Shown piece after piece: positions 21,995-34,329 of a stretch of DNA of 64,000 bases. The DNA lies in NCBI RefSeq assembly GCF_921293095.1, contig NC_060253.1:95373073-95437072 (forward strand), in the 5' to 3' direction. Under the pieces are notes generated by a model. It had not been told where the DNA came from. It did not search any database and worked only from the letters and a program-made list of their open reading frames with translations. Every line of letters begins with the position of its first letter. Position 1 is the first letter of the stretch. A program made the translations under genes and the position numbers. This stretch comes from Ischnura elegans (lineage: Eukaryota > Arthropoda > Insecta > Odonata > Coenagrionidae).

Positions 21995-22680
21995 CCGAGG
22001 CAGACAAAATGGAATGCTCTCCACAAAAGATCGAGAAAAAAATGTCCTATGGCATGAAGATTAATCACAAGAAAACACTGATTATGCGGTTTGTAAAGCA
22101 TCATGAGCGAGGAATTTGAGACTCGAGGTGGGTGGGTGGGGAGAACCTTTAGGAGGTAGAGCAATTCAATTATTTTGGCAGCACATTACTAAAGGAAAAC
22201 GGATACAGCGGTAAGGACATCAGGAAGAGAATTGCGTTAGCAAAGGAGGCGTTCATGAACAGGAAGGAGCTAATGAGGGGAGCGTTATGTAAGAGTTTAA
22301 AGAAAAGGTTAGTGAAGAGTTTGATCTGGAGTGTAGCGGAAACGTGGGCGTTTAGGAAGGAGGACGAGAAAAGACTGGAGGCGTTTAAGATGTGGGTGTG
22401 GAGAAGAATGGAGAAAGTGAAGTGGACGGAAAGGAAAAGGAACGACGAAGTGCTGGACCTGGTGGGTGAGGAGAGGCAGCTTTTAGATGAGATACAGAGG
22501 AGACAGAATGCATAGATGGAGCGAGTACTTAGCGGGGAGAGGATGTTGAAAACTGTTTAATAGAGGGTAGAATGCTGGGTAAACACTCTTAAAAGCATTT
22601 TTAGATAGAGTGAAAGGGAGTAGGCCTTATTTGGAATTGAAAAGGGAAGTCCATGAGGGGAGGGCAGACTGCCGGAATGC
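21995..22680 (+). pseudogene. RTE/BovB-style LINE, 3' end of pol (remnant)
   Basis: Frames carrying a few breaks read YGMKINHKKT near 22050, EEVEQFNYFGSTLL-like text near 22150-22190, then an open run 22255-22515 with MNRKELMRGALCKSLKKRLV, WSVAETWAFRKEDEKRLEAF and WVWRRMEKVKW. This is the conserved segment after the reverse transcriptase in LINEs often annotated as craniofacial-development-protein-2-like. The reverse transcriptase core is missing, so it is a 5'-truncated dead copy. Confidence 0.75.
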
Positions 22681-22689
22681 GTCGTGAAG

Positions 22690-23355
22690 CTCCATGTAAA
22701 CCTACCTTAATTGCTATAATACTTAAATTATAATAATAAGCGCTTCAGAAATCCCCATAGAAATAAATCATATGGTGTGATACTGGGGTTACTCGGCGGC
22801 CACTCAACTTCTATCTCCATGGACATTTGCGATTGCCATAATTCCCATTGAGGACTAACTTAGATTTGTGGGGATGAGCTCCGTCCTGTTGCAGTCTCAC
22901 TCCTCCCTTGTATTATTATCCATAGAATGCATTGTGAGAAGACTTTGGAGCTTCATTTTCTGATCAAGCGAAGTCGATTTGCCGAATTGGTCCATGTTGA
23001 GCCTGGAAGGTGGCAACACAGAAAAGAGAACTTTAGTCAGACGAGGAGGTATTCCCCTCGTCAAAGTGGAATGCATTTTTGAATTTCATTTTATTATTTC
23101 AGCAATCAAATTACGTACGTATGAGGTATGAATAACACCTCAATCACCGTGGAATTACTGTTTCAATCCTTTATCACAACATTCATAGCAATTATTTAGA
23201 CGTTTAATCTAAGGCGCTACTCTTATTTAATGATACTGACGTAATAATGTTTTTATTTCGAGTTTCTTGTTCAATATTTTTAGACAATTTTGCACATTGT
23301 GAGTAATATGTCCCTCAATACGAAACTTTTGTACGATATTTTTAACACTTGTATG
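22690..23355. other. No gene recognised
   Basis: AT-rich sequence between a LINE remnant and a hAT MITE. No supported feature. Confidence 0.4.
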
Positions 23356-23803
23356 TAGGGATGGTCGGATCGGATACCTCGTATCCAAATATCCGCGGAT
23401 ATTGCCCTTCATGGGATACATCGGATCTGGATCCGAAATTTTAAATAATAGCTTCAGTGAATGCAACGCTCCATAAGGGTGGAAAGAGTTCCGATTCTAT
23501 CTTCGAATGCGCCGTCGCATGCGATTCTTGTCCTACTTACGAACCGTTTTGTTTGAAAGCTCTCGCTGAGGTTACGTAGGAGAATTTCAGCCGTGGAAAA
23601 TAAAAAAGGCAAAATACGACTGGCAATTATTGTTAGTGTGACTCATTTCAAGAGATTGAACAACCATCGGGGGAATCTCAGCGTCAGGAATTTGAAAATG
23701 CATTTAGATCCGAAAATATCCGATCCGAAAGATCCGGCTCCGAAAATCAAGGATGCGATCCGAATCCGGATCCGAGAAAAAATCCTGAATCCCTCCATCC
23801 CTA
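23356..23803. mobile_element. hAT-type MITE with GATCCG-rich ends and 8-bp target duplication
   Basis: It begins TAGGGATGGTCGGATCGG and ends CCCTCCATCCCTA. CTTGTATG flanks it exactly at 23348-23355 and 23804-23811. Both subterminal zones are dense in GGATCCG/CGGATC words (five or more per side), a usual sign of transposase binding sites. 448 bp, no ORF of note. Confidence 0.85.
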
Positions 23804-23811
23804 CTTGTATG

Positions 23812-25065
23812 ATAATTTACCGAAATGAGGCGAGCACAAAAGACTTTCCTTTACATCCATTAACGTATAACCAAAATCCAGGGTGACATTAACAGCATAG
23901 CGAGAACTCTTGGGTTGGTATCGACAGCAAAATGTGGAAATTGTTCATAAAAATTGATCTTTATTAAATAAACAATGAAACCTGTGTACAAGTTTCATAG
24001 AGAGATCTTTGATAAAGGTAGATTATAAGTCATACGGGATTGATAGTATTAAGTATTCATCTGTTATCGCAATATTTTAATGACTGAAGTTTTGAGGACT
24101 CAACTGCGGGTAGGGAATAAGGCTGATTAGGTTGAATTAATGGGGAAGGAATTAGACATGTTTAAAACAACATTAAAGTGATTCGTTACAATTAATTATA
24201 ATCAGCGAGGAGTAAGATAGTGCGTGATGGAGTCAAGTATCTCTTCAGCGCACTCTTAGCTTACCTGCGACGGTAAAAGACTAATGCCATAATCCACACC
24301 TTCAACAAGGGATGTTAATTGATTCCAAGGATTTAATAATGATCGCTACTCGACACTTCATCTAAACACAGTTTTCACGATCTTCGACAGGATTGCCACT
24401 CCGAGCATCTGCGAGAATTGCCTTCACTATTTCCTTGCAGAGGTGTTGGTAAATAAGAATAACGCATTCTCTTAGCTGTGCAGAAAATTCCTCAGGAAAG
24501 TTAACACAAGGGAACAAGAGAGTACCACTAAAGACAAGATTTGCTCGGAAGATTTCGATGGATCGACACCTGCCATTGTTTAGCCATAGGCTCGTCTCTC
24601 GAAGGCCAAAAAAGCTCATTAAAAATATTTCGAAGAAACCCGAAAATCTAGCGACTGAAAAATGACCGCCGAAGCGGACTGGTTTCCGGAAGCTAGGGTC
24701 AGCGCGGACTACTTTGTTTAAAAGATGTTTTTTTGTATGTAGGACTAGGTTTTTAATTTGTTACCCCAGCCAAATTTGCTGAAGATCAAAGTCTTTGAAA
24801 AAGTTTTTGCAAAATGCATATTCTTGGCTTCTCACCAAAGAAAGTGTAGAACAAATATTGTTTTAAAATATTGATGTAAATGAATTATAAATACTACTTT
24901 AGTTGTTTTATTTTTCATGTACGTACTTGAGCTTTGTTAGCATAGATAACCAAGGTAACACAAATTGAGCTACGCCATATAAAAAGGTAAAAGGATAACC
25001 TGTTTGAGGCTACCAAAAATTCCTCAATTTTTCTATTGTCATGTAATTTGTGTGTGGAGTAATAA
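23812..25065. other. No gene recognised
   Basis: AT-rich. An 85-aa minus-strand frame at 24362-24619 starts with ATG and has normal composition, but I cannot link it to a family or to splice partners. Confidence 0.35.
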
Positions 25066-25092
25066 AATTATTATTATATTATTATTATCTTA
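25066..25092 (+). repeat. (TTA)n microsatellite
   Basis: A short imperfect run of ATT/TTA triplets. Confidence 0.8.
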
Positions 25093-25434
25093 ATTTTGAA
25101 GTCCCTTCGAGGCACCACTGCGGTGCGCCCCGTAGCCTTCCTTTCTTGGTCGTACGCGAATATCTGAAGGGTCTTAGAAAAAGGGAAGGTCAGGCAACTG
25201 TTCGCTCAGGCATGGTCATGCCCCGTTTACAATACGCACGTACCGACCACGGTCGAAACAATTGGTGTTCTTGGTAAGGCTCTTTGGTCGCAACTACTCG
25301 CCTTTTTACTCGTCGTAACCATCGTAACCCAGTGCGGCCCTCGTTGTGTAATTTTGTCAGTTTACAATTGACGACGTGACTGCGTGAGGATATTGAAATC
25401 CAGGAAATTAAGAAGAATGAGGATATTAAGGTTT

Positions 25435-26075
25435 TCATGTGGTAAAATTAACAATAGACCGCATTGTCTGTGAAACATTAAAGAAAGTGGGATTTGTGAG
25501 GAGAATCTGTCGAAAATTTAAAACATATTCATGCTTTAAGGACAGTTGGTCCTCGCTCCGGTACGTTACACATTAGAATATAGTCTGTTGTTTACTGAAA
25601 ACCTTATTCCATGCACCTTTTCAGATAATACAGACTGAATGCGGCTTGAACGTGTCGAAAATGAATTTTTCAAATTTAATATTTAAAAATTAGTAATCTC
25701 ACTATCTGAATACTTTATATCTTCTATCCCTCGTATATTTAAAAGCATTACAAGACACATGATCTTCCAACAATGCATGATCTTCCTCTAAAAATTACAA
25801 AATTATTAATTCCTACGTAGATTGTTCTTATCTCCTTTTATATTTAAATCTTTATAGACCCCGTCATGTAATATAAATCGTCATCCGCTCGTGGTTATTT
25901 TCCATAGAAAAAAAGTATCCCTTTAATTCCTAGCTAGCCAGAATGATGAGGTAAAACTAGACCGTACTGTTTGTGAAGCCTTAAAGATATGTCAAAAGAA
26001 GATCAAAAGATTATATAAACAATTTAACCATATTCACGCATATAGGATAGTACATATTGCTCTTATTATTATTCT
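25435..26075 (+). repeat. Pair of diverged direct repeats about 510 bp apart
   Basis: The stretch from 25439 (GGTAAAATTAACAATAGACC, TGTGAAACATTAAAG, CATATTCATGC) recurs from about 25949 (GGTAAAACTAGACC, TGTGAAGCCTTAAAG, CATATTCACGC). An old local duplication with no coding content. Confidence 0.45.
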
Positions 26076-26790
26076 AGGATAGGCTTAAATTCACAAACTA
26101 GGTGCAAGTATTGATTTCTCCATGTCTTTATCTAAATCGTTTACGGTGGAAAAGTTGATCGTGCAATCCTCTTCACATAAAGATTGTAATTGGTTTATTA
26201 TTTACGAGTGCTCGTTACTTTCCCGTGAAGTTTATAGGTGAAGTTTAGTGTAAAAGCATGGTTAATGGGTTAAAAAGAAATAAACAAACAAATACAACTA
26301 GTTTCGTGTAGCATAAAACCTATCATTTTCTTCAATAGAACATAAAAAAACTTTTCTCTTATCTCCGTCCATTACCTGCTCAATAAATCCTCTTCAATCG
26401 TTGTACCATGCATGCGACCACGGTCCGTACGATTTTAGCCTCATCACGTTGTGTAAACCCGCAGAGTTACCATCGAAGGGCACACTACCAAACGCTGCCG
26501 ACTTACGATGGTTAGCGCTATGTAATAACATGCATATTTAAGTCTACCTGATATCAACTTTTGAAATGCATGCTTAAGAGACACAATACGAAAAATTTGC
26601 ATTCCATTTTTCTAATTACTTGAAAAAATCACAAAATATGTACTTTCAAAACTCCAAAACATAACTTTCAAATAAACATTCTCCATTCATAAAAAATGTA
26701 TTCCTGACCCGATTTTTTCCAGGTAACTTTTGAAAAGTTTGGTTAATATAAAAACATTATTTTTTTAAGTTCCAATCCATTTATGAGGTA

Positions 26791-27206
26791 TTCTTGATGG
26801 AGACTTTCGCGGGGTGGTGCAGCATGCGTAGCAAGGTTTTCGGGTTGACCTTCGTGTCGTTTCATCTTCATGACGGCAGTTTCGCCGGCGTTGCAGCTGG
26901 CGTCTTCAGGTTCGAAGTGTTTGATGCAGATTTTTGCCCGTATTACATAGGCCTTGGTTTGGACTAGGTGCGCTCTGAGTAATGGTGAAGTTCAGTGCGG
27001 GTGTGATGCTAAGAGAACGCGTGCATCACACCCGCACCGAACGTCACCATTAATCAGAGCGCACCTAGTCCAAACCAAGGCCTATGTAATACGGGCAAAA
27101 ACCTGCATCAAACACTTCGAACCTGAAGACGCCAGCTGCAACGCCGGCGAAACTGCCGTCATGAAGATGAAACGAGACGGAGGTCAACCCGAAAACCTTG
27201 CTACGC
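26791..27206. mobile_element. Foldback element with 184-bp arms, 12-bp target duplication and hammerhead-like motif
   Basis: Arms at 26825-27008 and 27024-27207 are reverse complements with only a few mismatches, around a 15-nt loop. ATTTATGAGGTA flanks the unit exactly at 26779-26790 and 27207-27218. The plus-strand arm holds CTGAAGA (27123-27129), a GCC/GGC-closed stem, GAAAC (27149-27153) and GTC (27158-27160), the same core layout as the 7207 hairpin. A 12-bp duplication is longer than hAT or P elements make and fits a retroelement such as a Penelope-like derivative. The 86-aa frame across the loop is a palindrome artefact. Confidence 0.8.
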
Positions 27207-30200
27207 ATTTATGAGGTAGCAATCAGGAATATAAAAGAATATGTCCCAAAAAACTAAAAAATATAACTTGCAAAAAATTATCCTCCAATCATAAAATCTG
27301 TACTCTTGACCCAATTTTCGACGTATAACTTTAGAAAAGTTTGATTGATTAAAACGGACTATGCTTAGGCGTATCAAAATAAAATATATAAACAGGTATT
27401 AAAAAATAACTACTCCTATCCTGAAAATAAATTCCAGCCAATAAACATCCTTGATTCATAAAAAACTATTCCTGACACGATTTCAACTGGATAAATTTTG
27501 ACAAGTTCATTAATAAAGATACAAAATGCATAGAAGAATTAATCAATTATTCTCATTAAATGAAAACATATCACAAAATAGGCTGCAACAAAATTCAAAG
27601 TAATTACTATCAAATAACATATCTCGTTACTATATCACTCATAAATACCGTATTCCTGACCATATTCTATCCGAATAACTTTTGAAAAGTTTAGCTGATT
27701 AAAACGCAACATATTTAGAAGTGTCAAGCCCTTTCTCTCGTTACTTAAAAATATATCACATATTTGTTTGTTGAACCTGCAAAATTGAAAATTATTACTA
27801 AATAATAATTACCAATCATTCATAAAAAAAACGTATAATTCCAGACCCTATTATTGGGGGATTACTTTTAAAGATTTTGGTAAATTAACACCCAAAATTC
27901 TCAAAAGCATAGATCCATTATACTCGTTACGTGAAAAAAATATAAAAAAATACACCACAACAAAACCCAAAATTATTGCAAGCAAATAATATTCCATCTT
28001 GATAAAAACAGTATTCCTGACCCGCATTTTACCGATTAGCCGCGGAAAAAATTAGTTCCTTAAAATAATGTGGGCTTCCATGCATCAATCCGTCATTCTC
28101 GTTACTTGCAAAAATATGAGAAAATATGCTCCAACAAAATTCAAATTTATTACCAACAAAAAATTATCATTCATTCCTAAAAACTGCATTCCAGACCCGG
28201 ATTTTACCAAATTACTTTTGAAAAGTTTGTTTGTTTAACAGACAATATGCCAATACGTATAAATGCCTTAATCTCATTATTTTCAAGAATATCACCAAAC
28301 AGATTTCAACACAACTAAATATTATTGCAAGCATGTTTTATTGCACATTATTCCATTATTTTCAATGGATAAATTTTGAAAATTTTAGTAATTAAGATAC
28401 AATATGCTCAGATGCCATTGTTGTTGTTATTTTAAAATGTATCACTCAATTTGCTATCACTAAAATTGATGTTATTGTGAGATAAGATTTGATCAACATT
28501 CATTGAAATATATATCCTGACCCGATTTTAACGGGATAATATTTGAAAAGTTTAGCTGAATGCAGGACGAAGTGCTTTAAAGGATCAATCCATTATTAAT
28601 TTCACTGTCAACATTATCAAAAAAAATGCTAAAGCAAAATTAAAACTAATTGCCAGCAAAAAATCATTCTCAATTCATCAAAACAACATTAATCATATGC
28701 TTAGAAATATCAATCCACTATCTCCTTACTTAAAAAAATCAAAAAAATTCAAATACAAAATTAAAAATAAATGCTAGTAATTAAACCATCCTTCATTCTT
28801 AAAATCCGTATTTCTTACCTGATTTTAACGAGGTAAATTTAAAAAAGTTAAGACGTATACGACCATTATGCTGAAAGGTATTACTCCATTTCTCTCGATA
28901 CTTTCAAAAATATCACATAATATGCTACCGAAATTTCAAAAATATTGCTAGCAAATAGCCATTGATTAAATGCGTATTTTTAGGCCGATTTTTGATGGTT
29001 AACTTTTCAAAGGTAAAGAAAATGAGCACCGAAAATGCTAAAAGGTATCAAGGATTACACTCGCTCTTTTCGAAAATATCGCAGAATATGCAACTAAAAA
29101 TTTGAAAATTAATTCTAGCAAATAACAATCCTCCATTCATAACATCCGTACTTCTAACCTGTTTTTCACGAGAAAACTTTCGAAAAGTTAAACGATTAAC
29201 ACCCAATATGCGCAGAAGAATCAATCCATTTCTCTCGTTACATTCCAAAATATTACAGAATATGCAAATACAAAACTCCAATTTATAGCTAGCAAATAAC
29301 AACATTCCATTCCTTTTAATCCGTTTTTCCAGGCCGATTTTAACGAGATAACATTTAAAAAGTTATAGTGATTAACATCCAATATGGTTAGAAGTATCAA
29401 TCCATTTTTCTCATTAATTTAAAAAATATCTTAGATTATGCAACTACAAAATTCAAAATAATAGCTACCAATAACCATCCTCCATTCATAAAATCCATAT
29501 TTCTCGGCGGATTTTCGTCGGATAGCTTTTAAAATGTTAACCAAATATGCCTAGAAGTAATAAATCATTTATCCCACATGCTTTTAAAATAGCAATGAAT
29601 ATGCTACTACATAATTCAAATACTGATGGATAATAACCATCCTCCATTCATGCAATCCGTATTTCCAACCCGTGGTTGACCAGATAACTTTTCAAAAGTC
29701 AAGCCAATAACTACACAATATGCTTGGAAGTTTCAATCCATTTTTCTCTTAACCTAGAAAAATACGGCAAAAATACTACTACAAATTCAAAAATATTTCT
29801 AGCAAATAAAATTCCTCCATTCACAAAATTCCTATTTCAAGGTAGACTCCCACGAGATAACTATTAAACACTCATGACGATTAACACCCACTACGTTAGA
29901 AGCATCAATCAATTTCTCTCGATACTTTTGAAAATATAACAGAAAATTCCAGCAAGAAAATTTAAAACTAATGTTAAAAGGAAAACATCCTATTAAAAAA
30001 ATGCGTATACCTTTGCCGATCTACACGAGATATGTTTTTAATAAAGTAAAGACGATTTTCAATACATATGCTCACAACTAGCAAAAATAAAATAAAAGCA
30101 AATAGATACTTAAAATATTGCGTGATCAATGAAAAAATCGGCATAACTTAATCGATTTTCAAAAGATAATCCTCTTAAAAGTTAAGATCATTATTAACAA

Positions 30201-31007
30201 ACAAGCTAAGAAGTAAAAATCCAATTTTCTCGATACTTTGAAATGTATCACGTAATATGCCAAAACAAAATTCAAAATTATTGCTGGATAATACGTATGT
30301 AAATTACCCTTTTGAACAAAAGGAGACCATACAAAGTTCAAAATATGGTTACTAAATAAACTTCCTTCACCCGTAAAATCTCTATTTTTTGGTAGATTTT
30401 CAAGGGACAATTTTCAAGTTGTATAGACGATTTACACCCAATGTGGTTAGAAGTATCAATCCATTTTTTCTGATTACCTTTACAAAATAACGCCGAATAT
30501 GCTAATACATAACTCAAAATTATTGCTAGCAATTATCAATCCTCCATTCATTAAATCCTTATTTCTAAGTAGATTTTAACGAGATAAATTTGCAAAGTAA
30601 AACGGTTGGTACCCATTATGGTATGAAGTATCAATCCATTTTTCTCATTCCCTTCAAAAATATTGAAGAATATGCTCCTGCAAAACTAAAAATATTTACC
30701 ACCAAATAACAATCCTACATCAATAAAACCTGGATTTCTAGGAATATTTTCAGGAGATTATATTTATAAGGTGAAGAAAATTTATACCCAATATTAGGAA
30801 GTGTCTATCTATTTTTCGTATAAAATTCAAAAATATCACAGAATATGCTACTAACTAACGCATAATATTGACAGCATTTAAAAATCCTACATTCATTAAA
30901 TGCGTACGTCAAGGTCTATTATTACGAGATAAATTCGAAGGGGTGAAAACAATTTATACTCACTATAGCTAGAAATATCCATCCATTTCATTATTACTTT
31001 CAAAAAA

Positions 31008-31300
31008 GTGACTGTACGCGATGGGCACAAAGATAAATGATAAATATGTAAACGAAGGACCAGGCGGTTTATGATGATTGAAAATGCAATATATTACAAA
31101 AAAGGAGAACTCTCCCGTTCGACCGTTCTACCTGGCGACCAAAGGCTGACTGACTACCCTCGTGCCGGAACACGTGGGGGCAGTTACAAAATTTGACTTA
31201 ACACAAATTTGACTTACTCTATAAATAAAGGAAGAACGAATTGAATTGGTGGGAATTCAAACTAGATTACAAAGACTTCAAACAGTGACCGAATGTGATT
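31008..31300. other. Non-satellite insertion inside the monomer array
   Basis: Monomer text stops at about TTCAAAAAAGTG (31005) and resumes at AAACGCAAAAGTTTAGCCAGC (about 31300). The insert is less AT-rich and has no long ORF and no clear terminal repeats. Confidence 0.5.
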
Positions 31301-33325
31301 CTAAAAAACGCAAAAGTTTAGCCAGCTATGAAAAATTCATACAATCCGTATCACTGGGTAGATTTTAACGAGATAACTTTGAATAGGTGAACACAAATTA
31401 TCCTCAGGATGTTAAGAAATGTACATCGAATTTTTTTATTACTTTCAAAAATGCCACAGAATATGCTACTATCAAACGCAAAATTATTGCCAGCATTTAA
31501 AAATCCACTATTTATAAAATCCATGTGTTTGGGGAGATTTTAACGAGATGATTTTGAACAGTTGAACTCAGTTTGCACTCACTGTGGTAAGAAATATCCA
31601 TCCATTTTTTTGTTACTTTCAAAAAAGTCACAGAGTATGCTACTAACAAACGCAAAATTATTGCCAGCAATTAAAATCCTCTATTCAAAAAATTCGTCCG
31701 TCCGTGTAGATTTTAACACGATAACTTACAATTGGGGAACGCAATTTATCCTCACAATGTTTAAGAATGTACATCAATATTTTTAATACTTTCAAAACTG
31801 TCATGGTACATGCTACGAACAAACGCAAAATTATTGCCGGCAGTTAAAAATCTTCCATTCATAAAATCCGATCGTCTGGATAGATTTTAACGAGACAACT
31901 CCCATTAAGAGAACACAATTTATACTGACTATGGTAAAAAATACCCATCCATTTTTTTATTGCTTTCAAAAATGTCACAGAATATGCTACTAATGCACGC
32001 TAAATTATTGCCAGCGATTAAATTCCTCCATTCATAAAATCTGTTAATCTGGTTAGATTTGAATGAGACAACTTTGAAAAGGGAGAGACAATGTATCCTT
32101 ACAATGTTTATAAGTATGCATTTATTTTTTTATTCTTCTTTCAAAAATGTCACAGAATATGCTACTAACAGACGCAAAATTATAGCCAGCAATTAAAATT
32201 CATCCATTCATAAAATCCGTTTGTTCGTATAGATTTTAACACGATAAATTTCAATAGGTGAGCACAATTTATCCTCGTAATGTTCATAAATGTAGATCGA
32301 TTTTTTAATTACTTCCAAAATTTTCATGGAACATGCTACGAAGGAATGCAAAATTATTGCCAGCATTTAAGAATCTTCCGTTCATAAAATCCGTTTGTCT
32401 GGGTAGACTTTCACGAGATACCTTTGAATACGTGAAAACAACTAAGACTCACTATGGTTAGAAATATCCATCCATATTTTTATCACATTCAAAAATGTCA
32501 CAGAATTTGCTATTTATAAAAACTAAATAATTGCCAGTGATATAATTCCTACATTCATATAATTTGATAATGTGGGTAGATTTAAATTAGACAATTATGA
32601 ATAGTGAAGACAATTTAACTTAACAATTTTTATAAATATACGTCCATTTTTTAATCACTTTCCAAAATGTCACAGAATATGCTACTAACAAAAGCAAAAT
32701 TATTGCCAGCAATTAAACATCCTCTATTCATAAAATCCGTCTGATGGGTAGTTTTTAACGAGATGACATTGAACAGGTGAACACAATTATACTCACTATG
32801 GTTAAAAATATCCATCCATTTTTTGTTACTATCAAAAAAGTCACAGATTATGCCACCAACAAACGCAAAGTTTATTGCCGGCAATTAAAAATTTTCCATG
32901 AAAAAAATCAGTGTGTCTGGGTAGATTTTTTACGAAATGACTTTGAACAGTTGAACACAAATTAGACTTACTATGGTTATAAATATCCCCCCATTTTTAT
33001 ATTTATTTCAAAAATGTCATCGAATAAACGCAAAATTATTGCCAGAAATTAAATTCCTCCATTCATAAAGTATGTATATCTGGGTAGATTTTAACGAGAT
33101 AACTTTGAATTGGGAAACAAGATGTATCCTTACAATGTTTAGAAATGTCCATCCATTTCTTTTTGTTACTTTCAAAAATGTCACAGAATATGCTACTAAC
33201 AAACGAAAAATTATTGCCAGCAATTAAAAATACTCCATTCCGAAAATAGTATTTTCTGGGTATATTTAACGACATAACTTTGAATAGGTGTACACAATTT
33301 AGACCCACTATGATTAGAAATATCT

Positions 33326-33692
33326 TATTTAATAAGGATTATGAATACCTTATCAAACGAAGAAAACTTTCCGACCTTAGGCAGTTTTAATAGGTGATTA
33401 TTAAGACATGTTCCCCTGAGCTCTGTGCCTCATGCATGCATTGGTAATCTCAGATTATGTACAACTCCTATCTACTCGTATAGAAACTAGGTCCCTGTGA
33501 CGTCACGTGGAGTGGCATCGCATGGGCACCAATCTGGCCTTTTTCAAATGAGGATAAAAATTGACTCTTGCCTTTCGTCTAAACCGGTATTTCTAAAACC
33601 AAATAATTTGTATCATATGAATACGCTAATGGTGGTTAACGAATCGCAATCAATGCCTTTCGTTTTTTTGATGAAGGAAACTACCCTATTGG
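33326..33692 (+). mobile_element. AATAGGGT-family element, 3' half
   Basis: From AATAAGGATTATGAATACC onward it matches the second half of the 13364 and 41794 elements and ends GGAAACTACCCTATT. The 5' half is absent. It borders the last satellite monomer directly. The next about 40 bp, ending ATCCGCCACTG at 33733, look like the end of another hAT element. Confidence 0.75.
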
Positions 33693-33733
33693 GGGGCGCG
33701 CACCCCTGCGCCCCCATACGTATCCGCCACTGT

Positions 33734-33995
33734 GAACACGCCCTACGTATTGGGAATTGAAACTGCCTGAGGGCTCAATCGTCCCGGTGATGTAGTGGGT
33801 AAAGCATCGTGCAAAGAGCCAGAGACTACACGGATCAAGTCTCCGCGACGGATGGTTTCATGCTGCACACCCATTGTGGACATTTTTCTCATCTTAAAAC
33901 TTCGCAACACATAGCACGAGGTCCAGAGGACGTAGCATAGCTATGGAATTTTAACGCGCTTATTCATTTGTTGAAATTCAACTCCTATCAGGCAT
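33734..33995 (+). mobile_element. Second SINE family, plus strand
   Basis: GATGTAGTGGGTAAAGCATC resembles a tRNA A box region and GGATCAAGTCTCC a B box. The body continues through TTAAAACTTCGCAACA and AGGTCCAGAGGACG to TTGTTGAAATTCAACTC. Related copies are on the minus strand at 40110-40700 (split by a MITE) and a partial one at 41636-41790, so it is an interspersed family. Confidence 0.65.
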
Positions 33996-34004
33996 AGCCA
34001 CGGG

Positions 34005-34313
34005 CAGGGGCGCAGCTAGGAATTGGGGCTATGGGGGGGTTTTAGGCACAACTAATACTGGGGAGTTAGGGGGTATGGAATACCCACCAGGGGAAGCGGG
34101 AGGTGCGGGGTTCCTCCCTCGGAAAAATTTAAGATAAATGGTTCAAAATGTTAAGGTTTACGGCCTTCTGAGGAATATTTTTATAATCCTTACTTTATCG
34201 TATAAGTACTACTAGTCGAATTAAATAAAATGGATTAAACTTTAAAAATTCTCGGAGCTCTGGGGGGGGGGGGGCGGTTTAACCCCAAAATCCCCCCCCT
34301 CGCTGCGCCACTG
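34005..34313 (+). mobile_element. hAT-type MITE (CAGTGGCG family)
   Basis: It starts CAGGGGCGCAGCTAGGAA, ends CTCGCTGCGCCACTG, and has G-runs and C-runs near the ends. Flanks GCCACGGG and TCCACTGG agree at 6 of 8 positions, a decayed target duplication. The inside matches the 9800 and 40282 elements. Confidence 0.8.
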
Positions 34314-34329
34314 TCCACTGGGGCATTTG

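Larger units (their letters stand above)
26550..33325 (+). repeat. Divergent tandem satellite, about 173-bp monomer
   Basis: Monomers share, in order: AAATTATTGCCAGCAATTAA, TCCATTCATAAAATCCG, GTAGATTTTAACGAGATAAC, GAACACAATTTA, TATCCATCCATTTTT and CACAGAATATGCTACTAACA. The GATTTTAACGAGATAAC landmark recurs at about 31362, 31535, 31707, 31882, 32056, 32229, 32404, 32577, 32752 and 32923, a spacing of 165-175 bp. The same spacing holds back to about 28,500, and weaker units reach 26,550. Monomers near 31-33 kb are most alike; those at 26.5-29 kb are most diverged. Allowing for two insertions there are roughly 35 monomers. No coding capacity is kept across units. Confidence 0.9.

Noticed and set aside
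24362-24619. 85-aa minus-strand ORF
   Set aside because: Ordinary composition but no family signature, no splice partner and no repeat context; not enough to call a gene.
26954-27214. 86-aa ORF
   Set aside because: It crosses the loop of the foldback element and its arms mirror each other; a palindrome artefact.
26550-33325. Possible CRISPR array
   Set aside because: Monomers are about 173 bp, diverged throughout and without conserved short repeats separated by unique spacers; this is a eukaryotic satellite.
33780-33850. Possible tRNA gene
   Set aside because: A-box and B-box-like text is present, but the acceptor stem does not close and the sequence runs into a SINE body with other copies in the window.
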